Source: Melitaea cinxia (taxonomy: Eukaryota > Arthropoda > Insecta > Lepidoptera > Nymphalidae). Taken from it: a stretch of 64,000 bases of DNA. The DNA lies in assembly GCF_905220565.1 (NCBI RefSeq), contig NC_059407.1, forward strand, positions 124,001 to 188,000. Direction: 5' to 3'. The translations under genes and the position numbers were made by a program. The notes under the pieces are model-generated. The model worked only from the letters and a program-made list of their open reading frames with translations, was not told the origin of the DNA and did not search any database. Shown in pieces: positions 21,801 through 25,813 of the stretch (its first letter is position 1; every line of letters starts with the position of its first letter).

Positions 21801-24798
21801 ACCTTGATTTTAAAGCACATTATACGCGAGACGTTTTTGTGGAAAAATTGAGGAAAATATGTGAAAAGTTAGAAATTAGAGAAATATGCATTATAAAGAA
21901 AGAAGATAACGCGTTATTTATAAGGAGTCTTATAGAAGAAATAAAAAGTAAAAATAAATATAACGGTCCAAGGATTTGTATTTTGAAAGGTATAAAAAGA
22001 ATAGATAGTGACGAGGAAAAACAATTTATTATGAACGACTATCATCTGCTACCCACAAGCGGACATGCTGGGATTCGCAGAATGGTAAATAACATAAAAC
22101 GTAAATTCTACTGGCCAGGAATAGAAAATGATGTTAAGAGTTACGTTAGAAAGTGTGAAAAATGTCAAAAAAGTAAACATTCTAGGCATATTAAGGAACC
22201 CCTAGTTATTACAACCACAGCTAGTTCTGCTTTGGAAAAAGTTTTTCTAGACATAATAGGTCCATTAGATAGAGATTTAGAAGATAATAAATATATATTA
22301 ACAATACAATGTGAATTAAGTAAATTTGTAGAGGCATATCCTCTTAGAAATAAGGAAACGGTAAGTATAGCTAAGAATTTTGTGAATAATTTCATTTTAA
22401 GGTTCGGAATCCCAAAGGTCATCACTACGGATCGTGGAACTGAATTTATATCGGATACAATGGAACAGGTTTGTAAGTTACTAAATATAGAAAAACTAAG
22501 TTCTACTGCATACCATCATCAAACTATTGGTTCTCTTGAAAATGCACATAAACATTTAGGTTCATTTTTGCGCATACAATGTGATAACCATCCAGAGACA
22601 TGGAGCCAATGGCTACCATTTTGGTGTTTTACATATAATAATACAATTCACTCAAGTACAAGATATGCACCATACGAGTTAGTTTTTGGAAAATCATGTG
22701 AAATACCTAGTAGAATTTCTTCTGACATTGAACCTTTATACAATCCAGACAATTACAGTTTAGAATTAAAGTACAGGTTACAGACAGCTAATAGGGATGC
22801 GAGAGAAAATTTGTTAAAGTCTAAAGAGAAAAGAAAACAGAAATATGATAAAAAGGTAAATAAAATAAAATACAAACCAAATGATATGTTATTAGTAAAA
22901 AATGAAACAGGAGGAAAATTAGATACCTTGTATAATGGCCCGTATTTAGTTATTGAAGAGCAGGAACCGAATGTAAAAATTTTGAGAAATAATAAAATTG
23001 AAATTATTCATAAAAATAGAACAAAACTTTTTGTAAAAGATAAATAATTAATGTTTATTTCTAAATCATTTCAAATTATTGTATACTATATTTAGATACA
23101 TACTAATTGTTTTATTACTATTACTTTTACGTATTAAAACTTTTCATATTTACATTATATACTTATACAAAAAAAAAAAAACTTAATTATGTAATTAATT
23201 TTTATTTTTTTATTTTGCCCCGGTGGTGTAGTGTAGTAACATTTAGTTTATAAGACATGTATTTTCATTATATGTATGCAGAATAAATCAGAGCGTTGTC
23301 CGGAACACTTGTGCGCCTTTTACTGTATCTCCCCGTACCTCACACCTCACCCCAAAACCCCATAATTCGATTTTTCCTAGTCTAAGGCTTAGCCTCGTAT
23401 TCTTCCTACCAAAGGTGCTGGAGCGCATGCGGCGCGCGCGACGTCAGGCGGCGGCGGAGTGCATCCAGGCAGCGTGGCGCGAGCACCGCGCCCGGGGCCC
23501 CCGGGGCGAGCGCCCCAGCCGGGGCACCCGGGGCGAGCGCCCCGCCCCGCCCGCGCGCCGCCGCCCCGCGCCCATCGCCGGCACGCCGCCGCCCGACCCC
23601 GCCGACAAGTGCGACCCGCAGCTGGTGAAGCGCACGTGCTCGCTGTTCGGGCTGGACCTGGAGCGGCCGCCGCCGCTGCCGCCGCCGCGCGCCTACACGG
23701 TGGCGCACGGCGTGAAGCTGGGCTACCCGCAGCAGCGCACGGTGGCGGCGGACTGGGACGAGGGCGGCGTGCGCCTGCGCGCCGGGGACACGGTGCTGGC
23801 GCTGGGCGCCGCGCGCCGCGGACACGTCTCCGTGCAGGTGCGCGCTCGCTACTGACCGGAGGCCCTTCGCCGCGCTGGCTCGTGCCTGTTGCGGGTTGGG
23901 CCCCCGCACATGGCATTCATTTGAATTGGCCATACAGATGTTTGCCATCTGGGTCGTTTGTCCTTGTGTATTGTGTGTTTTCGGACCCCTGACACAGTAG
24001 TTAATTCTAAAGTTTTTTGAAGTAAAACTTCTTTAGCCACATGAGGATAAAATTTTTACGGATGAAACGTGCAACGTTTTCATGAAACGGTAACGTTTTT
24101 GTCGAACAAAAATTAATGTAGTTTTTGATAAGTAGAGCCACCTAGCGTGTACAATAGAATCTACAAAGGTTGTTACATTAATATCGATGTATTACATTGC
24201 AAACGAACTAGATGGCGCTGGAATAAAAATTTAAAGCTTTAAATTTGTATAAATATAAACGAGACTTAAAAACTAGTTTGCCAAAGAAGTTTCACTTCTG
24301 ACATGTGTACTTTGTACGTACGCACGTTTTTTTTATTAATCCTTTGTTTTAATTTTCAATAATGATTATTTCAAAGTTATCGTGCCTAATTTATATAGTT
24401 TAATTAATACCGGTCGGTACCCCGATACCCCGATAATCGATACCCCGACTAGATAGATAGACAAAATCATCTAAAAATTCTTTCGATGTGTCACCGTAAA
24501 GGTGGGTAAAGACCCGTGTTACGAGACGTAATGTACCACTCCTAGCGAATATGGTACATGGTACCTTACGCAGTGCGCTAAAATCCGTTTAACATAGTCA
24601 CTGCAAACTCTTTGCTCGTCCGCGCTCCGAAGTCGGGGTCTTTAATTTTACTCAATTGTGTTAAATCCAAGTAACTTGTGTCCCAACCACCTCAACGACC
24701 CGCAGGTGTGCGGCCGCACGGTGCCGGTCCCGCACGCGGTGCTGGCCCCGCCCCGCGCGCCGCGCGCCGCCCCGCCGCCGCCGCCCGCGCCCGCCTGA
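7530..24798 (+). CDS. Unconventional myosin heavy chain (3' thirteen coding exons; class XVI-like?)
   Basis: An actin-based ATPase motor. Exons: 7530-7769, 8063-8229, 8343-8681, 12086-12285, 12774-12963, 13251-13508, 13576-13812, 14464-14648, 14743-14944, 15098-15370, 15926-16225, 23415-23837, 24706-24798. All junctions are GT/AG, phases agree, and about 1035 residues run open to TGA. Order: short heptad-like region, proline run, motor (P-loop GASGSGKT, switch I NSHSSRI, switch II DMFGFE, HYAGEVTY, HFVRCLRANS, converter YPHRMRF), one IQ motif, SH3-like segment, Pro/Ala tail. The P-loop differs from the usual GESGAGKT. A proline-rich segment before the head, a single IQ and a short tail suggest class XVI, but class I or an arthropod-specific class is not excluded. 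The first visible exon begins at the second base of a codon, so at least one coding exon lies upstream. Exons are GC- and Ala/Gly-rich, introns AT-rich and transposon-filled. Confidence 0.85.
8063..8229 (+). CDS. Myosin exon b: start of motor domain
   Basis: Contains LTEDAVVRALQARFYHNKFY, which matches the usual head start (E-x-x-V, then L-x-x-R-[FY], then I/F-Y) just before the first strand with G-x-I-L-L-A-L-N. It begins at codon position 2, as required by exon a, and ends in phase 0 at a GTAAGT donor. Confidence 0.8.
8343..8681 (+). CDS. Myosin exon c: P-loop and switch I
   Basis: Opens with TSAGPILLALN, carries the ATP-binding P-loop GASGSGKT (8508-8531) and ends with NSHSSRI, the first part of switch I (family consensus NxNSSRFG). 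113 codons in phase 0, with a GTGAGT donor. Confidence 0.92.
8933..10383 (+). mobile_element. Composite Helitron in a myosin intron
   Basis: The 5' end, TCTATAATATATATAAAAG, follows an A; the 3' end is a GC-rich hairpin (GCGGGCGAAGCCGCGGGC) and CTAG followed by T. These are Helitron hallmarks: A/T target, TC start, CTRR end. Inside are three tandem units of about 281 bp (starts near 8961, 9242 and 9523) and a second Helitron 5' end at 9759 after a TA run. No Rep/helicase coding is visible, so it is non-autonomous. Confidence 0.75.
9759..9836 (+). repeat. (TA)n microsatellite at an internal Helitron start
   Basis: A nearly pure TA run with a few interruptions, followed by AAAAGAGAAAGGTCACTGAC, which repeats the 5' end of the surrounding Helitron. 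Confidence 0.85.
11065..11295. repeat. A-rich/low-complexity tail with (AAT)n
   Basis: An (AAT)n run is followed by AGTTTATTTCAGACC and a long A-rich stretch. This resembles the tail of a retroposed fragment inside the inverted-repeat element. The family was not identified. Confidence 0.5.
11402..11456 (-). pseudogene. U2 snRNA 5'-end-derived sequence
   Basis: On the minus strand the block CTCGGCCTTTTGGCTAAGAT, followed by AAAAAGTGTATATCT, matches the start of U2 snRNA, including its branch-point-neighbouring segment, with small changes. The similarity fades after about 40 bases, so this is a truncated copy, perhaps retroposed and captured by the surrounding element, not a functional U2 gene. 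Confidence 0.75.
12086..12285 (+). CDS. Myosin exon d: switch I continuation, GERNYHIFYQ
   Basis: Begins GHFIEVQV, directly completing switch I, and contains the near-invariant block GERNYHIFYQML. This is among the strongest myosin signatures in the window. It ends two bases into an Arg codon. Acceptor TTCCAG, donor GTACAC. Confidence 0.93.
12774..12963 (+). CDS. Myosin exon e: upper 50K segment
   Basis: Starts by completing the Arg codon and reads YLASSHP, then LGIPFLDVLRVLAAVLLLGN, which fits the family pattern of an I/L-x-x-x-L-A-A-I-L-x-L-G-N helix followed by V-x-F. Ends in phase 0 before GTAGAG. Confidence 0.88.
13251..13508 (+). CDS. Myosin exon f: 50K domain helix region
   Basis: Contains the LLGV motif near its start and RDALAKALYCRTVATIVRR near its end, corresponding to the family pattern R-D-A-L-A-K-x-L-Y-x-R-L-F-x-W-I-V-x-x-I-N. 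86 codons, phase 0 at both ends. Confidence 0.9.
13576..13812 (+). CDS. Myosin exon g: switch II
   Basis: Contains GILDMFGFED, which is switch II (family consensus G-x-L-D-I-x-G-F-E), followed by LEHLCANLCAETMQHFYN, the usual relay-helix start. The intron before it is only 67 bp. A basic Gly/Arg-rich insertion precedes switch II. Confidence 0.92.
13857..14324 (+). repeat. Interspersed repeat (AGGGTTCCGT...CCGACTCACACTTGGCCGG)
   Basis: An intronic copy of a repeat I recognise as common in Lepidoptera. It begins near AGGGTTCCGTACC, passes through GGAACCCTTATAGGATCAC and ends with GTCCGACTCACACTTGGCCG. No coding capacity. It lies wholly in the intron between myosin exons g and h. Confidence 0.65.
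14464..14648 (+). CDS. Myosin exon h: relay and lower 50K
   Basis: Reads SCREEGV, then VEYVDNVPCIDLV, matching the family's Y-x-x-E-G-I and D-N-x-x-C-I-D-L. Ends two bases into an Arg codon that is completed by the next exon. The preceding intron carries an interspersed repeat at 13857-14324. Confidence 0.9.
14743..14944 (+). CDS. Myosin exon i: HYAGxVxY segment
   Basis: Encodes FAVRHYAGEVTYDASDFLDA followed by NRD, the conserved strand-loop-helix of the lower 50K domain. The preceding intron is about 94 bp. Base composition is less GC-biased than the neighbouring exons. Confidence 0.93.
15098..15370 (+). CDS. Myosin exon j: loop 2 and SH1 region
   Basis: Starts with about 45 residues of Ala/Gly/Pro-rich low complexity, at the place of surface loop 2, then FHTRLDNLLRTLVHARPHFV and RCLRANS, the actin-binding and SH1/SH2 region. 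91 codons, phase 0. Confidence 0.92.
15472..15835 (+). mobile_element. Non-autonomous Helitron in a myosin intron
   Basis: The 3' end GTGCGAAGCCGGGGCGGGTC then GCTAG, followed by T, is a typical lepidopteran Helitron terminus. The 5' end is placed at A|TCTACAATCG. It lies between myosin exons j and k. Confidence 0.6.
15926..16225 (+). CDS. Myosin exon k: converter
   Basis: VRALQILETVQLMASGYPHR leads into MRFRAFSGRYRAL, the converter (family pattern G-[YF]-P-x-R-x-x-F-x-x-F-x-x-R-Y). A Gly/Ala repeat insertion follows, then GKRHVFLSEGMRQ, equivalent to G-x-x-K-V-F-L at the end of the motor. Confidence 0.93.
16362..16635 (+). mobile_element. Degraded tRNA-derived SINE
   Basis: Shares GTGCCTCGGAGAGCACGT, the GATAACGATCGTTACTC block and the end TTACAGGCTGAATCG with the SINEs at 10442 and 34481. 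The tRNA head is eroded (only GGGTTCGATTCC is clear). Confidence 0.75.
16855..17000 (+). repeat. Repeat module with G-rich core (AAACCGAATTTCGAGACCG)
   Basis: The same module occurs at 53432-53585 and, inverted, at 54304-54465; it ends AAAGTTTTGAGGTTAGAAG. A further, inverted copy seems to have been the insertion site of the LTR element, because 23350-23390 matches its other strand. Confidence 0.65.
17003..17225 (+). repeat. Irregular tandem repeat of TTTCACACGTTATTTTCACA-type units
   Basis: Units of about 18-20 bp built on CACACG, TTATTTT and CACATTT recur with point changes, interrupted near 17080-17140. No coding frame. Confidence 0.6.
17420..17542 (+). repeat. 5' LTR
   Basis: 123 bp starting TGTAGTGTAGTAAC and ending CCTCACACCTCA. 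Contains AATAAA near 17475, a candidate poly(A) signal. Short for a Ty3/gypsy LTR. Confidence 0.92.
17543..17560 (+). promoter_or_regulatory. Primer-binding site (putative)
   Basis: TGGCGACCCTGCCATGCC lies directly after the 5' LTR. TGG is the complement of a tRNA CCA end. The tRNA species was not determined. Confidence 0.6.
17712..18014 (+). CDS. Small upstream ORF: putative myristoylated membrane protein
   Basis: 100 residues from a true ATG. The N terminus MGKNYSKN fits the N-myristoylation pattern MGxxxS. Residues about 38-59 form a hydrophobic membrane-spanning segment (LITVALIIFICTMVYLAW), followed by a strongly basic stretch (KSWRNKERKWIEKR). It lies between the primer-binding site and gag, a place where 412/mdg1-type elements are known to carry small ORFs. 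Function is unknown. The features suggest membrane attachment of the element's products, but this is inference. Confidence 0.7.
   Translation: MGKNYSKNEDKEILITQNAAAGSNTGGITEIESNIKTSNILITVALIIFICTMVYLAWKSWRNKERKWIEKRMQSEFFTRIRQRFSGRFNPTNADGGDTV
18198..19184 (+). CDS. gag: Gag-like protein
   Basis: 328 residues, Lys/Glu/Ile-rich and largely helical in appearance, as expected for a retrotransposon capsid precursor. It ends with a basic Arg/Gly segment (RSSQRGRGGRTNK). No CCHC zinc knuckle. The tail overlaps an ORF in another frame (19003-19380) whose Asn/Arg-rich composition looks like a continuation of the nucleic-acid-binding region, so the stop at 19184 may not be the real end of Gag. Its last 25 bases overlap the open frame of pol. 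Confidence 0.8.
   Translation: MEKELEIILNKLSEIQIDLRKLGPTRRLQYTDNVNKKIVKAEKLFREYKDIINIFNEQKCKVELKDYVYGILERIELVYNKILSYKINCVDSIMEKSEITKMDRFDLKTATSLIPVMDNTEETTEKIIDGIEMYDEYLVDFTQKKLLISFVLKTRLTKCAKLKLKSEYSDVKSLIHDIRNSLLTKKSANAILSQLNNLSQNNMSIHEYGDKLSELFVGLTIAQSNGNPKACEILRPINEKLAIKRFADGLRNRRLSTIISARDYSELKDAVRAAEDEELGQPSSSNNIFNAQRRGNRIPYYRSSQRGRGGRTNKTNFLLTSWTEQQSQ
19003..19380 (+). CDS. Overlapping frame carrying probable Gag C-terminal continuation
   Basis: An open frame in the third phase bridging gag and pol. From about 19157 to 19380 it is rich in Asn, Arg, Ser and Gly (HRGRNNNLNNTPRTG), typical of a Gag RNA-binding tail, whereas the pol frame over the same bases reads as an implausible hydrophobic string. 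It suggests two frame changes between gag and protease, either programmed or caused by single-base indels. Confidence 0.5.
   Translation: MQSVLLKTRSWDNLHRLTIYSTRKEEVIESPTIGLPKEAEADEPIKLIFYSHRGRNNNLNNTPRTGMYVKNNYNNSGYYSNKNHSTPTRGPRRIYNSSGNRSKQNICSVQLEEEKTTEPKQFFRD
19160..23047 (+). CDS. pol: Pol polyprotein: protease, RT, RNase H, integrase
   Basis: 1295 codons open. Aspartic protease at about 98-105 (WLLDTGAS). Reverse transcriptase with LPMGLKISP and catalytic YLDD at 514-517. RNase H with QTDAS at about 661. Integrase zinc region (H-x-H and KCEKCQK) at about 960-1005, then catalytic D1031, D1091, E1127, a D-D-35-E spacing. Gypsy gene order and 412/mdg1-like RT-RNase H spacing. The first 70 or so codons are unlikely to be translated in this frame. 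It opens on GTG, so expression probably needs frameshifting from gag. All key catalytic residues are present. Confidence 0.93.
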   Translation: MDGTTISIIPLVQVCMLKIIIIIQDIILTKTTRPRLEVPVEFTIVAVTVVSKIFVRYNLKKKKLLNRNSFFGTKNYILNYENNVKYIFLNIYSKKCSWLLDTGASLSAIRSSILSKHTPIHKDPIVINGIGGKTYSEGYVYLTLQALDGTNYEHKFYLFEELPCKSDGIIGLDFLNNFYSIIDLEKNILMLTNEKQSQIPLYTSPKLCTDYITIPARCETIHYIKLNSDVKEDSVIVQEELQENLFLASLIVKPKNNIIPIRLMNTSDKEIIIPIFQPQLLPLKEYNVCSFDKCTSNSTRAKTLLQSLKLDHLGTSERNSIESICSKYADIFYLPGDKLTTTNLCEQSINLKRNVNPVYIKPYRLPHSLKPEVDKQIKQMLADDIIEPSQSEWSSPILLVPKKSDDKNNKKWRLVIDYRKLNEVIQDDKFPLPNITEILDSLSGAIYFSHLDLSQSYYQCSLKPESRPITSFTTSTGQFQMKRLPMGLKISPSAFSRVMSVAMSGLNYINCFIYLDDCVCFGRNLESHNKNLIEIFERLRKVNLKLNPSKCQFLKTELLYLGHTISSKGIQPDQDKIKTIQNYPIPTNVDELRRFVAMCNYYRKFIKNFAELTNCLNKLCRRNVKYEWTEQCEISFNILKNALINPPILQYPDFSKEFILQTDASGTAIGAVLCNNNMRAVAYASRPLNKAELNYPTIQKELLAIVWSVKYFRPYLFGRTFTIMTDHKPLIYLFGLKDPSSRLLKFRLALEEYDFKVVYVKGKENVIADALSRISMTSQDLKAMNERLLAVTTRAQAKKVKEAERKNESGDDRMISDIPSIDPNNWPDQPSVVEILRIPSGSVELSLIQGKELRKMKEKKYMDVESECFAFNKNKNILYVNLDFKAHYTRDVFVEKLRKICEKLEIREICIIKKEDNALFIRSLIEEIKSKNKYNGPRICILKGIKRIDSDEEKQFIMNDYHLLPTSGHAGIRRMVNNIKRKFYWPGIENDVKSYVRKCEKCQKSKHSRHIKEPLVITTTASSALEKVFLDIIGPLDRDLEDNKYILTIQCELSKFVEAYPLRNKETVSIAKNFVNNFILRFGIPKVITTDRGTEFISDTMEQVCKLLNIEKLSSTAYHHQTIGSLENAHKHLGSFLRIQCDNHPETWSQWLPFWCFTYNNTIHSSTRYAPYELVFGKSCEIPSRISSDIEPLYNPDNYSLELKYRLQTANRDARENLLKSKEKRKQKYDKKVNKIKYKPNDMLLVKNETGGKLDTLYNGPYLVIEEQEPNVKILRNNKIEIIHKNRTKLFVKDK
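23227..23349 (+). repeat. 3' LTR
   Basis: Identical, by eye, to the 5' LTR over 123 bp. A clear purine tract before it is not obvious; the preceding bases are GCCCCGGTGG after an AT-rich stretch. Confidence 0.92.
23415..23837 (+). CDS. Myosin exon l: IQ motif, first half of SH3-like domain
   Basis: Begins VLERMRRARRQAAAECIQAA and continues WREH, a single IQ motif (light-chain/calmodulin site). A Gly/Arg/Pro region follows, then TVAADWDEGGVRLRAGDTVL, resembling an SH3 start (A-x-Y/W, then L-x-x-G-D-x-V). Separated from exon k by a 7.2-kb intron that contains the gypsy element. Confidence 0.88.
23860..24000 (+). repeat. SINE fragment in the last myosin intron
   Basis: Contains GAATTGGCCATACAGATGTT, the middle of the tRNA-derived SINE family, preceded by a degraded GGGTTGGGCCCCCGC (B-box region). 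Truncated at the 3' side. Confidence 0.6.
24019..24298. mobile_element. MITE with ~19-bp terminal inverted repeats
   Basis: The ends GAAGTAAAACTTCTTTAGCC and GCCAAAGAAGTTTCACTTC are inverted copies with two mismatches. About 280 bp, no coding. It lies in the last myosin intron, 407 bp before the final exon. Confidence 0.7.
24706..24798 (+). CDS. Myosin exon m: last coding exon
   Basis: Begins VCGRTVPVPHAVL, plausibly the last strands of the SH3-like fold started in exon l (family pattern G-x-x-G-x-[VF]-P). A Pro/Ala-rich end and TGA follow. The stop codon lies in the first unit of an 11-bp tandem repeat. Confidence 0.75.
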   Translation: MCGRTVPVPHAVLAPPRAPRAAPPPPPAPA

Positions 24799-25008
24799 CG
24801 TCCGCCTGACGCCCGCCTGACGTCCGCCTGACGCCCGCCTGACGTCCGCCTGACGTCCGCCTGACGTCCGCCTGACGCCCGCCTGACGTCCGCCTGACGT
24901 CCGCCTGACGTCCGCCTGACGCCCGCCTGACGCCCGCCTGACGTCCGCCTAACGTCCGCCTGACGTCCGCCTGACGCCCGCCAGACGTCCGCCTGACGCC
25001 CGGCTCAC
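24791..25008 (+). repeat. 11-bp minisatellite (TGACGYCCGCC)n over the myosin stop codon
   Basis: About 19 head-to-tail units with C/T variation at one position. The myosin TGA is in the first unit, so the repeat forms the start of the 3' UTR. Confidence 0.9.
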
Positions 25009-25790
25009 CCCGCACGTGTACATAGTCACTAAGTACATATTTATGAGGTCCCAGCTCCGCCGGAGCAGTATTACTTCGTGTTAGTGTAGACGTAAGATTC
25101 GCTCCGAACGCTCGAAACTGTCTCGCTCTGTAAATACTGTCAAGCTCCAGACTCCTGCGCTTGGAGCCGGCTTCGAATACTTTTAAGTATGTTAAGAACG
25201 TGTCTTCCAGCTTATCTTATCCGGAACGTTTTACCTACTCGTAATGAAATTATTTCTGTTACCATATCGTTTTACATATATTACATGACCGGAGTTCACG
25301 CCCCGAGTTAAATGTGAGGAACTGAAGTCGCAGAGACCGGCCTCTGGGTACAGCGTGAAACTGTAGCTAGAGTCGTGCGTGTCGACTAACCAGCAGATGG
25401 TAGTTTAACGTGGAGACAAGTATGTTAGTGTAGTTCGGGAGATGACAGACTATTTTTATAGTTAAGTTTGTTTTAAGTTTTGTAATTAAGTATATTATCT
25501 TGTGACAATATTCGAGGTGTAGCGCCGCGTAGGACGGCCATTTTTTGTGATCGCTAACAGCAGTGTCATTTCATTTTATTTATATATTATATTATGTAAA
25601 GAATATAAATATATTTTGCAACACTACATTCTAAGTATTTTTACTGAAGAGACAAATGTATGTATTTTCATATACTTCTGGCAGTCTATGTCTCCTACAA
25701 ACTTGCCAATATGAGTCTGATACCTTTATGTATTCGAGATCGATATAATGTAAATGTAAGTGAAATAAAGGAACAATGCATTGAAAGTTT
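24799..25790 (+). other. Myosin 3' UTR (inferred)
   Basis: Runs from the stop codon to just past AATAAA at 25764-25769. After the minisatellite it is ordinary AT-rich sequence with no transposon recognised, unlike the introns. Confidence 0.6.
25764..25769 (+). terminator. Poly(A) signal AATAAA for the myosin gene
   Basis: Located 966 bp downstream of the stop codon and followed within 25 bases by a T-rich stretch. Confidence 0.55.
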
Positions 25791-25813
25791 TATTATTTTT
25801 ATTTTGCTTTATT
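25788..25813 (-). terminator. Poly(A) signals for the convergent minus-strand gene
   Basis: TTTATT on the plus strand (AATAAA on the minus strand) at 25788-25793 and again at 25808-25813, directly facing the myosin signal. Confidence 0.45.

Larger units (their letters stand above)
17420..23349 (+). mobile_element. Ty3/gypsy LTR retrotransposon (412/mdg1-like), near-intact
   Basis: A 5930-bp element with two 123-bp LTRs that I read as identical, TG...CA ends and a CCCC direct repeat on both sides. Order: LTR, primer-binding-like TGGCGACC, small membrane ORF, gag, pol (protease, RT, RNase H, integrase), LTR. There is no env. It lies in the same orientation as the host myosin, in its largest visible intron. 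Identical LTRs mean recent insertion. Confidence 0.93.

Noticed and set aside
23389..23948. Minus-strand frames of 175 and 180 codons opposite myosin exon l
   Set aside because: Mirror frames of a high-GC3 exon; no family resemblance.
24692..25015. 107-codon minus-strand frame with 11-residue repeats
   Set aside because: It is the translation of an 11-bp minisatellite, which is open by its composition; no start, splice or motif support.
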